64,000 bases of DNA from UBA4582 sp038106185. Its GTDB lineage: Bacteria > Pseudomonadota > Gammaproteobacteria > Pseudomonadales > Azotimanducaceae. The translations under genes were made by a program, and so were the position numbers. The notes beneath the pieces were generated by a model. That model was given only the letters and a program-made list of their open reading frames with translations, was not told the origin of the DNA and searched no databases. This document shows, piece by piece, positions 42,584-51,300 of this stretch (position 1 is the stretch's first letter; each line of letters opens with the position of its first letter). The DNA lies in contig JAYODE010000016.1 in assembly GCA_038106185.1 (NCBI GenBank), positions 5,521 to 69,520 on the forward strand, given 5' to 3'.

Positions 42584-44434
42584 TTATTCTCCTGCTGCCA
42601 CCTGTTTTACCTGTCGATCAAACTTCACCTGCCCACCGACGATGGTATAGTCTACCTCGGTCAAGGGTATCTGCGGCTCCGGTATTGTCAGTATATCCTG
42701 TGACAACACGACGATATCTGCATATTTACCGACTGTCAGACTGCCCTTCAAATTTTCTTCAAACGCCGCATAGGCATTGTTAAGGGTATAGCTCTTCAAG
42801 GCTTCCATCCGCGTCATGGTCTGTTCCGGAAAAAAGCGCTCGCCCTGATTGGTCATGCGCGACACAGAGGCGTAAAAGGAGGCCATCACGCTGATCGGCT
42901 CAACAGGGACATCCGTGCCGTTGGCGATCACAGCACCCGTGTTGATGAGATCGCGCCAGGGATAAGAGGTTATTCGAGTCCGATCAGCACCCAGTCGAGT
43001 GGGAATCCAAGGGCCATCAGAGGTACAGTGAATGCCCTGCATGGCGGCGATGACGCCGAGTTGACCGAATCTTGGCACGTCCTCCGGATGAATATGCTGC
43101 GCATGTTCCACTCGCCAACGCAGGTCTTTGCCACTGATGCCCAGCTTTTTCCAGGTACGCTCATAAATATCCAGCGTCTCACGGTTTGCACGCGTTCCGA
43201 TGGCGTGGGTATTGACCTGAAAACCATTGGCCGCCGCTATCTCAGCTGTCCTTTCAATCTCACTGACGGGCTCCAAGACGAGACCTGAAGTGGTCGGCAT
43301 ATCGTCATAAGGCTCCAGTAGCCAGGCACCGTGGGCACCAAGTGCTCCATCTATCTGGCGCTTGATGGAACGTACAGTCAGAAAATCATTGCCTTCAGCG
43401 ATCTGCAGATAGGCTGGCAGCATCTCAGCCATTCTCTCATTTGATTCTCCTCTGACCATGACATAAAGCCGCACAGGCAGTTCACCGCTGGCTTCAAGTT
43501 TCTGCAAAAAATCGATCGTCGCAAATGATGCGCCGGCGTCATGAAAGGAGGTCACACCAAAAAACAAGGCTTCCTGAGCCGCAAGGGCTACCCGTTCTCG
43601 CAGTAACTGGTCGTTCTCCTCAGGACTGAGTCGAGCCTGGTATGCATCAACCGCCGCCTCGACGATGTCCTGCGCATTTTCCCGCAGCAGTCCGGTGGCC
43701 AAGCCTTCTGCCGTTCTGACGATCGTACCGCCGGCAGGATCCGGTGTCTTGTCATCAATGCCGCCTGCCCTCAGCGCTGCGTCATTGGCAAATGCAGCAT
43801 GGCCGCTGGCATGCCCCAGGTAGACTGGATTTTTCGGCGCCACCTCGTTTAGCGCATCATTAAGCGGCACGCCGTCTACCTGCTTTGCCGGCAGACTGTC
43901 CCACTTCTCCTGGTGCCAGCCACGCCCGAATATCCATTCACCTGGCTCGGCCTTATCCACCGCTGTAGCCACCTTGTTAACGATTTCCTGCCAGTTTTTC
44001 GCGCTACTCAGGTCAAGAATCTGGCGGGCTCTACCCAGACTCATATAATGGCCGTGACCTTCGATGAAGCCGGGCGTGACCAGGCGGCCATTCAGCTCAA
44101 TGACCTTCGTGTCGGGACCCACATAGGCGTCTATTTCCTGATCGTCACCAATCGCGGAGATCAAATATCCGTTGATGGCGATCGCCGTCGCCTCAGGCAA
44201 GGTGTCGTCAAGGGTTACAATCTTGCCACCTCGCAGCACGAGATCAGCCTTCACCGAGACAGGCGCAACATCGTTCGACATCACAGCCTCGAGACTCAAG
44301 TCCTCCGTCGCCTGACCAGACTTTCCCTCGTCGCTCAGGTTGCTGTCACCACAGCCGGCGAGACCGGCCAAAAGCAGAATCACCCAGCATCTTTGCAGGG
44401 TGAGTCGAGCTGAAAGGTTTATCACCCTCAACAT
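42584..44434 (-). CDS. Amidohydrolase-family lipoprotein (YtcJ-like)
   Basis: The product has 616 residues. L-A-G-C at residues 25-28 is a lipobox. The catalytic barrel is of the Amidohydro_3/YtcJ type: TPGFIEGHGHYMSLG with the two metal-binding His, VNTHAIGTRANRETL and EHAQHIHPEDVPR with later His ligands, ANGTDVPVEP with the catalytic Asp, and a C-terminal GKYADIVVLSQDIL return to the small beta domain. It probably hydrolyses an amide or ester in the periplasm. The substrate is unknown. It is upstream of and adjoining the NHL propeller gene. The CstA-type transporter on the other side of the gap is divergent. Confidence 0.88.
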   Translation of the reverse strand: MLRVINLSARLTLQRCWVILLLAGLAGCGDSNLSDEGKSGQATEDLSLEAVMSNDVAPVSVKADLVLRGGKIVTLDDTLPEATAIAINGYLISAIGDDQEIDAYVGPDTKVIELNGRLVTPGFIEGHGHYMSLGRARQILDLSSAKNWQEIVNKVATAVDKAEPGEWIFGRGWHQEKWDSLPAKQVDGVPLNDALNEVAPKNPVYLGHASGHAAFANDAALRAGGIDDKTPDPAGGTIVRTAEGLATGLLRENAQDIVEAAVDAYQARLSPEENDQLLRERVALAAQEALFFGVTSFHDAGASFATIDFLQKLEASGELPVRLYVMVRGESNERMAEMLPAYLQIAEGNDFLTVRSIKRQIDGALGAHGAWLLEPYDDMPTTSGLVLEPVSEIERTAEIAAANGFQVNTHAIGTRANRETLDIYERTWKKLGISGKDLRWRVEHAQHIHPEDVPRFGQLGVIAAMQGIHCTSDGPWIPTRLGADRTRITSYPWRDLINTGAVIANGTDVPVEPISVMASFYASVSRMTNQGERFFPEQTMTRMEALKSYTLNNAYAAFEENLKGSLTVGKYADIVVLSQDILTIPEPQIPLTEVDYTIVGGQVKFDRQVKQVAAGE

Positions 44435-44452
44435 ATCGTTCTTTCCTTCATT

Positions 44453-44552
44453 NNNNNNNNNNNNNNNNNNNNNNNNNNNNNNNNNNNNNNNNNNNNNNNN
44501 NNNNNNNNNNNNNNNNNNNNNNNNNNNNNNNNNNNNNNNNNNNNNNNNNNNN
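44453..44552. other. Assembly gap (100 N) beside a tandem array
   Basis: The run is exactly 100 N. Its right edge is the first of two exact 13-bp repeats. Confidence 0.99.
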
Positions 44553-44607
44553 CCTGAGCTTATCGCCTGAGCTTATCGCCTCGTCACATGAACTTATCGT
44601 CACATGA
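44553..44607. repeat. Tandem array, 13-bp unit, 2 exact copies plus a degenerate tail
   Basis: cctgagcttatcg stands at 44553 and 44566, followed by a related cttatcg-tcacatga duplication to about 44607. The rest of the 44435-44761 spacer is the gap and about 150 bp in which I see no gene. Confidence 0.88.
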
Positions 44608-44761
44608 CCCGCAGGCGACTCAATCGAAATCACTGCTTTTTACTCTCCCTACTTTCTCACTATTGAGGCCCGCAAAGCAATCAGCGCTCGCAACAGTTAC
44701 TGGCTCTCTGCTGGGCATCAGGCTATTCTTGGAATCAACCTGATTGACCGATGTATTGACT

Positions 44762-46441
44762 ATGCAATCTATAATGATCGTTCTGCTTGGCCTGAGTGGC
44801 ATGCTCTTCGGCTGGTTCGTCTATTCAAAGTTTATCGCTGAGAAAATCTTCAAACTGGACCCTGATTTTATCACGCCGGCCCATGAGCTTTCTGATGGTG
44901 TTGATTTTGTTCCGACCAACAAATTTGTTCTGTGGGGGCATCATTTTACCTCTGTCGCAGGGGCTGCGCCGATTGTTGGCCCGGCAATTGCCGTCTATTG
45001 GGGCTGGGTGCCAGCTGTAGCCTGGGTAACACTCGGGACTATCTTCTTCGCCGGCGTACATGATGCCGGCGCCATGTGGGCCAGTAACCGTCATAAGGGG
45101 GTGTCCATGGGCGCCCTGTCAGAGACCGTTATCGGCAGTCGCACTCGCGCTTTGTTCATGATTGTGGTCTTTCTGGTGCTACTAATGGTCAATGCGGTAT
45201 TTGGCGTGGTGATTGCTAATGCATTTATTAATAATCCTGGCGCCGTACTGCCTGCCTGGTCGGCTATTTTAGTTGCGCTGCTTATCGGTCAGCTGAGCCG
45301 CCGCAAAATCAATCTTGCTCTGCTATCCATCGCCGGTGTCGCCGCCCTGTACTTTTCAATCTACCTTGGGGACGCCGTGCCTTTATCTCTGCCTGCAGAA
45401 ATGGCAGGTTTGTCGGCCAATGCCTGGTGGATACTGATCCTGTTTGCTTACGCGGCCATCGCCTCCATGTTGCCGGTCTGGGCATTGTTGCAACCGCGAG
45501 ACTTTATTAATGGCCTGCAATTGTTTGTTGGCCTGTTTCTACTCTATGGCGCTGTGTTCCTGTTTATGCCGGACATATCCGCACCGGCATTCAATACGCA
45601 GATCAACCAGGACACCCCTTCCATGCTGCCTCTGCTGTTCGTCACCATTGCCTGCGGAGCAGTCTCCGGTTTTCACGGCATTGTTGCCTCAGGCACCAGT
45701 TCCAAGCAGGTCGACAGGGAGCCGGATATTCGCTTCGTGGGTTACCTTGGCGCTGTCGGTGAAGGTACGCTGGCCCTGATTACTATCGTCGCAGTCAGTG
45801 GTGTCGCCTATGCCGCGACACCGGAACAGTGGCATGCTCTCTACTCGCACTTCGGCAGTGGTAGCGCCGGCGCCTTTATTCAGGGCGGCGCGAACCTGGT
45901 TCATGAGGGTTGGGGATTGCCAACGGGTCTCGCGACAACCCTGCTGGCGGTCATGGTGGTCTTGTTTGCTGGCACCACTATGGATTCCGGCGTTCGGCTG
46001 CAGCGCTATATCATTCAGGAATGGGGTGCCATCTATCGCATACCACTACTCGACAATGGCATAGTTGCCACCCTGCTGGCGGTGACTGCCTGTCTGCTGC
46101 TGGCCTTTGGTGCCGGCGGCAGCAGCGGCTCAGGGGGTATGATCATCTGGCCGCTATTTGGCTCAACCAATCAAATTCTCGCTGCCATGACGTTATTGGT
46201 CATCTCGGTAATGTTGATTCGGTTGGGACGACCGGCTCGGTATACCCTGATACCCATGATATTTGTCCTGTTCACTTCCTTCTATGCGGGTGTGATCAAA
46301 CTGATCGAGTACTGGCAACAGGACAATTACCTGCTGGTGACTATCGACATCGTAGTTCTGGTGACCAGCGTGCTGGTGATCCTCGAGTCGGGATCGGTGA
46401 TAGCCCGCCTACGCCATGACAACAAGGCTACCCGACTATGA
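44762..46441 (+). CDS. CstA-family carbon starvation transporter
   Basis: This is an inner-membrane protein of about 559 residues with many hydrophobic helices. The CstA signature region TNKFVLWGHHFTSVAGAAPIVGPA lies near the N-terminus, followed by WGWVPAVAWVTLGTIFFAGVHD, FHGIVASGTSSKQ and a C-terminal FGSTNQILAAMTLL. Family members take up pyruvate or peptides when carbon is short. The ATG at 44762 is used; the frame is open to 44744 with a TTG, and neither has a strong ribosome site. It overlaps the next gene by four bases (ATGA), so both are made together. Confidence 0.92.
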   Translation: MQSIMIVLLGLSGMLFGWFVYSKFIAEKIFKLDPDFITPAHELSDGVDFVPTNKFVLWGHHFTSVAGAAPIVGPAIAVYWGWVPAVAWVTLGTIFFAGVHDAGAMWASNRHKGVSMGALSETVIGSRTRALFMIVVFLVLLMVNAVFGVVIANAFINNPGAVLPAWSAILVALLIGQLSRRKINLALLSIAGVAALYFSIYLGDAVPLSLPAEMAGLSANAWWILILFAYAAIASMLPVWALLQPRDFINGLQLFVGLFLLYGAVFLFMPDISAPAFNTQINQDTPSMLPLLFVTIACGAVSGFHGIVASGTSSKQVDREPDIRFVGYLGAVGEGTLALITIVAVSGVAYAATPEQWHALYSHFGSGSAGAFIQGGANLVHEGWGLPTGLATTLLAVMVVLFAGTTMDSGVRLQRYIIQEWGAIYRIPLLDNGIVATLLAVTACLLLAFGAGGSSGSGGMIIWPLFGSTNQILAAMTLLVISVMLIRLGRPARYTLIPMIFVLFTSFYAGVIKLIEYWQQDNYLLVTIDIVVLVTSVLVILESGSVIARLRHDNKATRL

Positions 46442-46770
46442 GGCTGGCGGCCTGTGGGCCACTGACGCTGCTCATCAGCAGTCTATTGATGGTAACCAGT
46501 GAGTCAGCAAGTGCCGACAAGAAATTCGGTCAGCTATTGATCGAGGGATTGGCGATGGCAGACAACTGTCTTTACGCCCTTGAGACTGGAAGCTCTCGTC
46601 AGCCCGCCGACTGCCGAAACCTGTTCAACTGGCAGGCGTCGCACTGGCCGCAACTTAAAGCCGACATGGATGCCAAAGCCAACGACATCGAGATGACCTC
46701 GAGAGATCAGAGTAATCTGCGGGCCTACGAGCAAACGCTGGCGCAAATACAGCGTCGTTTGAACCAGTAG
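46438..46770 (+). CDS. Small exported protein downstream of CstA
   Basis: The product has 110 residues and I do not recognise it. The start overlaps the CstA stop as ATGA, strong evidence for a real coupled gene. Residues 1-26 form a signal peptide (LLISSLLMVTSESASA-DK). The mature 84 residues are helical and charged, with two cysteines (CLYALE, ADCRNL) that could pair in the periplasm. In other bacteria CstA genes are followed by small YbdD-type cytosolic proteins; this one has a signal peptide and does not look like YbdD, so it is probably a different partner. Confidence 0.7.
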   Translation: MRLAACGPLTLLISSLLMVTSESASADKKFGQLLIEGLAMADNCLYALETGSSRQPADCRNLFNWQASHWPQLKADMDAKANDIEMTSRDQSNLRAYEQTLAQIQRRLNQ

Positions 46771-46778
46771 GCGCAGGC

Positions 46779-46915
46779 TGTCACACCGCCAGNNNNNNNN
46801 NNNNNNNNNNNNNNNNNNNNNNNNNNNNNNNNNNNNNNNNNNNNNNNNNNNNNNNNNNNNNNNNNNNNNNNNNNNNNNNNNNNNNNNNNNNNCACACCGC
46901 CAGGTCACAGCCAGC
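46779..46915. repeat. Repeat around gap reaching the HupE-type stop codon
   Basis: gtcacaccgccag on the left and cacaccgccag-gtcacag on the right share a 13-bp period. On the minus strand the gtcaca element holds the TGA stop of the HupE/UreJ gene, so the array begins at that gene's end. Only two or three copies are visible. Confidence 0.75.
46793..46892. other. Assembly gap (100 N) inside a tandem array
   Basis: The run is exactly 100 N. The element cacaccgccag borders both sides (46782-46792 and 46893-46903). Confidence 0.99.
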
Positions 46916-48140
46916 CAGGAAAGTAGGCCGCCAGTATGGCGCCGCGCTCTAGCAGCCAGTGCCAGGCAATATGGATCACCAGGGCTGAAACCAGAATCAC
47001 TAACCATTGGGGCCTGGATACGACTCGCAAGGCGAATCGAAAGCTGACCATTATCGCAACCAGCAGAATCACCTGGCCGACTTCTACCCCAATATTAAAG
47101 GCTAACAAAGCCAACAGCAGATGCGAGCCGGCTAATTGCAAGCTTTCCTGAAACTGAAAGGCGAAACCGTAGCCATGGACCAGCCCGAACAGGAGGGCGA
47201 TCACCCACCGAACCTTGATCCGTTTGGCAAGGATGTTCTGAATCGCCACAAACAGAATACTAAGCGCAATCAAGGTCTCCACCAGCGCCGAAAACCAAAT
47301 CCATGCCGGCACATAACCCAGCGCGGCACTCACCAATGTGACGGTGTGGCCGACGGTAAACGCTGTGATGACACCGATCAAGGGCCAGAACCTCGCCATA
47401 GGCAACGCCAGGCCTAGCAGGAACAGACTATGGTCAATGCCGGTAAGCAGGTGACTGATGCCACTTCGCAGAAATTCGAGTATGACCTGATACCATTGAG
47501 GGTCCAGTCGCACCAGGCCGGGGTTACCCTCGTACTCAAACAGATACTCCTCGTTAGTCGCGGTAATAAAAGTCAATAACGACCGAGTTCTTTGTCCCAG
47601 ATGGGCGAGATTGGGCGCCCATGAAAATTCTTTCGCGGCTTCATTGAGCGCATACTCCAGCTGCACATCAACCAGTGCTTGCCGCCAATAGAGCCGTGTG
47701 TCATCGGCCAATGGCGGTGCTAAAAGGTGCTGCAGAGCCGAGTCATAGGACCGAAAAGATCTGTCTGCCGGCAAGGAGATACGGGCTCGGCGCAACTGGC
47801 CTCGAGGCAATTGAATACCCTCTTGATACAGGCGAATTTCATCGATCAGCCAGAGGTTGACTGCCTCTTCAAGCGCAGCGTCAACCTTGGCTATATCCAG
47901 ATAACCAGGACCCTGTTGGGGGAAATCAACATCTCGCAGGGCCTCCAGCGGTACTCGTAGCAAAACTACCAGCGCGTTGCCTTCAACCTTGATAAACAGT
48001 CGCAGTTGGACACGCTCAGGCACCTCATGACCGAACCCGGTGAGTGGTTGCAGCAGGACCAGTAGCATTAACAGTACCGGCAACAAACAGACGCACCAGC
48101 GAGGGTAATAATCCATTACTGCAAAAGGCTTTAGGAACAT
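46905..48140 (-). CDS. HupE/UreJ-type membrane protein
   Basis: The product has 411 residues. After a signal peptide or first helix comes a periplasmic domain of about 190 residues, then six or seven membrane helices. GISHLLTGIDHSLFLLGLAL, FTVGHTVTL and GLVHGYGFAF place metal-coordinating-type His and Asp residues in the membrane, as in the HupE/UreJ_2 family linked to nickel or cobalt handling. No urease or hydrogenase genes are nearby, so the metal role is only a family-based suggestion. The start may be the ATG at 48140 or the one at 48116; neither has a clear ribosome site. Confidence 0.82.
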   Translation of the reverse strand: MFLKPFAVMDYYPRWCVCLLPVLLMLLVLLQPLTGFGHEVPERVQLRLFIKVEGNALVVLLRVPLEALRDVDFPQQGPGYLDIAKVDAALEEAVNLWLIDEIRLYQEGIQLPRGQLRRARISLPADRSFRSYDSALQHLLAPPLADDTRLYWRQALVDVQLEYALNEAAKEFSWAPNLAHLGQRTRSLLTFITATNEEYLFEYEGNPGLVRLDPQWYQVILEFLRSGISHLLTGIDHSLFLLGLALPMARFWPLIGVITAFTVGHTVTLVSAALGYVPAWIWFSALVETLIALSILFVAIQNILAKRIKVRWVIALLFGLVHGYGFAFQFQESLQLAGSHLLLALLAFNIGVEVGQVILLVAIMVSFRFALRVVSRPQWLVILVSALVIHIAWHWLLERGAILAAYFPGWL

Positions 48141-48271
48141 AGGTTAACGACGGACGCTTGAGATGCGGTTCCGGTTTTTGAAGCCTCGAGTATACTGAGC
48201 TGCTTAGCCTGCGTATACTTTTACGACCAGACCAAATCATCGCTTCGACTCAATCGCCAAGAGGAACAGGT

Positions 48272-49657
48272 ATGTCAGTCTTACTCTCGAATTTTCAGCC
48301 GATGGCACAGGTCGCTTTGCCAATCGGCCCGCTAGGGCGACTTGCCGTCAGTTTACGGCGCTCCAGCCTGGGGCGCACTAGCCTGGGGCGCACNNNNNNN
48401 NNNNNNNNNNNNNNNNNNNNNNNNNNNNNNNNNNNNNNNNNNNNNNNNNNNNNNNNNNNNNNNNNNNNNNNNNNNNNNNNNNNNNNNNNNNNNGGACTTG
48501 GCAAGCTGGGACTCATTTTAATACTCAGCATCTCTGTCAGCAGCGTTAGGGCAGACGCTAACACTGAGTCAACAGCGGTTATGGCACCGGCATTTGAAGT
48601 TGACCCCTTCTGGCCGCAACCACTGCCCAATCATTGGGTCCTTGGCTCGGCCATCGGCGTTGGCGTGGATTCAAGAGATCACGTGTTCGTCATTCATCGC
48701 CGCAACAGCTTCAATGAGCGTACCGAAATCGGCGCTGCGACTGATCCAAAAACTGGAGAATGTTGCATTCCCGCACCAAATATTCTGGAGTTTGACCCAG
48801 AGGGCAATCTCGTTAATGCCTGGGGCGGGCCTGGCGAGGGCTACGCCTGGCCGGACAGCAACCATGGGCTGACACTTGACCCAAAAGACAATATCTGGAT
48901 CGGGGGCAATGGCGAGCTTGACTCGCATATTCTTAAGTTCAGTCGCGATGGCAATTTCCTGCAGCAGATTGGTATTCCGGGCCAGCCCGGTGACAGCCTC
49001 AGTACTGAGCATTTTGGGCGAGTGGCAAAGATTTCCTTTGATGCCAAAGCGAATGAGGCGTACGTCTCCGACGGTTATACGAATAAGCGAGTAGCAGTCC
49101 TTGACGCTGACAGTGGCGCTTTTAAGCGATTTTGGGGGGCCTATGGCAATACGCCAGACGATACTAACTTGGGCCGTTACAATCCCGCCGAGCCTTTAGC
49201 GCAGCAGTTTCGCAATCCGGTCCATTGCGCCGAACCCACTATGGACGGCCTGGTTTATGTCTGTGATCGCGCTAATGATCGAATTCAGGTGTTCAAATCA
49301 GATGGTACCTTTGTGACTGAAAAATTGATCGCCCCTATGACGTTGGGTGACGGCTCAGTATGGGATATTGCGTTCTCGAGAGATTCCGCTCAGCAGTTTC
49401 TTTATCTGGCGGATGGCAAAAACATGAAGGTCTACATTTTGGACCGCAAGTCCCTGGCCATACTCACCAGCTTCGGTGATGGCGGCCGCCAGCCAGGACA
49501 GTTTTTTGCCGTTCACAGCATCGCGACTGATTCGCAAGGCAACATCTTTACGACCGAGACCTACGAGGGTAAGCGAGTGCAAAAATTCAGCTATCGAGGC
49601 CTGCGAACGATCGACTCGGTGGATCAGGGACCACCCTGGGGTAAAGCAAGACACTGA
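48272..49657 (+). CDS. Exported NHL-type beta-propeller protein with repeat and gap in its leader
   Basis: AGAGGA lies 6-7 nt before the ATG at 48272, so translation very likely starts there. About 40 residues including SSLGRTSLGR precede the gap. After it comes a signal-peptide core (LGKLGLILILSISVSSVRA-DA), then a propeller of about 370 residues with NHL blades such as YAWPDSNHGLTLDPKDNIWIGG and GDGSVWDIAFSRDSAQQFLYLAD. A PDSNHG motif and several His could bind metal or ligand. Function is unknown. The frame is the same on both sides of the 100 N, but the true gap length is unknown. A hydrolase gene follows 18 bp later. Confidence 0.8.
   Translation: MSVLLSNFQPMAQVALPIGPLGRLAVSLRRSSLGRTSLGRXXXXXXXXXXXXXXXXXXXXXXXXXXXXXXXXXXGLGKLGLILILSISVSSVRADANTESTAVMAPAFEVDPFWPQPLPNHWVLGSAIGVGVDSRDHVFVIHRRNSFNERTEIGAATDPKTGECCIPAPNILEFDPEGNLVNAWGGPGEGYAWPDSNHGLTLDPKDNIWIGGNGELDSHILKFSRDGNFLQQIGIPGQPGDSLSTEHFGRVAKISFDAKANEAYVSDGYTNKRVAVLDADSGAFKRFWGAYGNTPDDTNLGRYNPAEPLAQQFRNPVHCAEPTMDGLVYVCDRANDRIQVFKSDGTFVTEKLIAPMTLGDGSVWDIAFSRDSAQQFLYLADGKNMKVYILDRKSLAILTSFGDGGRQPGQFFAVHSIATDSQGNIFTTETYEGKRVQKFSYRGLRTIDSVDQGPPWGKARH
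48366..48393. repeat. 15-bp tandem repeat inside a coding leader, cut by gap
   Basis: gcctggggcgcacta at 48366 is followed by gcctggggcgcac at 48381 up to the N run. In frame it gives L-G-R-T-S pentapeptides before the signal peptide. Confidence 0.88.
48394..48493. other. Assembly gap (100 N) inside a tandem array
   Basis: The run is exactly 100 N, starting within the second or later copy of the 15-bp unit. Confidence 0.99.
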
Positions 49658-49675
49658 CAGTCGAAAGGCGAACCC

Positions 49676-50632
49676 ATGGCTACTATCATTCAGACTGAAC
49701 ATCGAATCGCCAGTGTCGAACCAGGCTACCGTTTCTACCTGAGAAACAAGCGCAGGTCTGACCTTTCGCAAGCCAATGCAGCAGGTACTATCTTGTTTGT
49801 TCACGGTGCAACCTACGCATCGAGTCTGACCTTTGACTATGCGATCGAGGGTGTTTCCTGGATGGATCAACTGGCACAACAGGGGTTTGACACCTGGTGC
49901 ATTGATCTTTTGGGCTACGGTAAGGCGGACCGCCCCAATGCAATGGATGAGCCAGCCGAAAACCACCCGCCCATCTGCGACACCCGCACGGCCGTCGACG
50001 ATGTTGGCCGTGCAATGGCCTTTATTCGCGACTTACGGCAACTGCCGGCACTGAATCTTATAGGCTACTCCTGGGGAACCGCCATCGCCGGCACGTTTGC
50101 AGGAGAACAACCTGAAACGGTGAGTAAGCTGGTTTTGTACGGCGCCCTGTGGGTCAAAGCTGGCGCCACTTCAGGTCTTGCGCCAACCACGCTAGGTGCT
50201 TATCGCCTTGTCGACACCCAAGCAGCCAGCAAGCGTTGGGCGCAAGGCCTCAGCCAGGCGGAAATGGACGCTATAGTTCCACCCGCTCGAGTCGAGCACT
50301 GGTGTCAAACAGTGTTGGCCAGTGATCCATGGGTGGTGACGAAGCAGTCGCAGGCTCTGCGCGCGCCCACTGGCGTGATCAAGGATTTCATGCACTTTTC
50401 AGCCACAGCCAGCCCTTGGTACTCACCTCAAAAAATCCAGGCGCCGACGCTGATCGTGGTGGGAGACAGAGACCGAGAGACAACGCCAGAGCAATGCCAA
50501 ATCGTCTTCTCTCAGCTAGACAGGGCTCCAAGCAAGCGCCTGACTATTATAGGCCGAGGCACGCATTCGCTGCTGTTGGAGAATCGCCGAAACGAGTTAC
50601 ACGCAGTAGTCAGCGAATTTCTCCTTGGATGA
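49676..50632 (+). CDS. Alpha/beta hydrolase
   Basis: This 318-residue alpha/beta-hydrolase fold protein has no signal peptide. ILFVHGATYASSL is the oxyanion loop, LNLIGYSWGTAIAG the nucleophile elbow (G-Y-S-W-G), VVGDRDRETTPEQC the acid region and GRGTHSLLLE the catalytic His. It starts 18 bp after the propeller gene and is probably co-transcribed with it. The pair could act on the same ester or lactone, but there is no direct evidence. The family does not reveal the substrate. Confidence 0.86.
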   Translation: MATIIQTEHRIASVEPGYRFYLRNKRRSDLSQANAAGTILFVHGATYASSLTFDYAIEGVSWMDQLAQQGFDTWCIDLLGYGKADRPNAMDEPAENHPPICDTRTAVDDVGRAMAFIRDLRQLPALNLIGYSWGTAIAGTFAGEQPETVSKLVLYGALWVKAGATSGLAPTTLGAYRLVDTQAASKRWAQGLSQAEMDAIVPPARVEHWCQTVLASDPWVVTKQSQALRAPTGVIKDFMHFSATASPWYSPQKIQAPTLIVVGDRDRETTPEQCQIVFSQLDRAPSKRLTIIGRGTHSLLLENRRNELHAVVSEFLLG

Positions 50633-50694
50633 TTCATCGCCTGATCGGGCTTCTGCCGAAAGCTAATCGAAGTTTATCATTACTAACAACTTCA

Positions 50695-51123
50695 CTAGAC
50701 CGGAGCGCTACGCAACGCATACAAAACCCGCCCTCTGGCGCACAATCGACCCTCATCATCAGTAACACTGACTTCAATACTACAAAGCTGACGACCCCGC
50801 TTAATAACCAATGCCTCAGCGTCGATATATTCTCCATGGGCCTGGCGCAGGTAAGTGACTTGCAAGTCAGCCGTGCCGGCCGGTAACGATCCTGGTAACA
50901 GGCCAGTAAAAACAGCCGGGATCGTCGCCATATCTATCATAGTGGCTATCACTCCGCCATTGACGCTACCGCCAATACCTGTGGGCGTCGTCACCGTTTT
51001 TCGTAAACGCAGACGCGCATAGCCGTCTCTGCGTTCGACCAGCGTCAAGCCCAGATATTGGTGAAACGGTATCGTATCAAAATGATCAAAGTAATCAGGA
51101 TCCAGCGCAGGCTCGATCAACAT
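50695..51123 (-). CDS. PaaI-type hot-dog thioesterase
   Basis: This 142-residue single hot-dog domain shows TGIGGSVNGGVIATMIDMATIPAVF, the PaaI-family N-G-G-x-x-x-x-x-x-D helix start, followed by DLQVTYLRQAHGEYIDAEA. Such enzymes free CoA from stalled acyl- or aryl-CoA intermediates. It stands between the hydrolase and the P450 gene. It is transcribed away from the hydrolase end and toward it from the P450 side, so it may share a transcript with the P450 gene across a 177-bp spacer. Confidence 0.83.
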   Translation of the reverse strand: MLIEPALDPDYFDHFDTIPFHQYLGLTLVERRDGYARLRLRKTVTTPTGIGGSVNGGVIATMIDMATIPAVFTGLLPGSLPAGTADLQVTYLRQAHGEYIDAEALVIKRGRQLCSIEVSVTDDEGRLCARGRVLYALRSAPV

Positions 51124-51179
51124 ATTGTGTATTCCTTATTAAGTACGAAAGTATTGCTCGAATACAGCATTGCTCCTAT

Positions 51180-51209
51180 CCTGTCACAAATTGACCTGTC
51201 ACGAATTGC
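51180..51209. repeat. 15-bp direct duplication
   Basis: cctgtcacaaattga (51180) is followed at once by cctgtcacgaattgc (51195). It is the smallest array found, two copies with two changes, in the spacer before the thioesterase start. Confidence 0.8.
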
Positions 51210-51300
51210 CCTCTCGAGACCCAGCAGCCGAATTGAAGCTGGTCTTCTACAGCTGATCCTGAATAATCCAACTAGCCCAATGACATGATCCAGCAACGAG

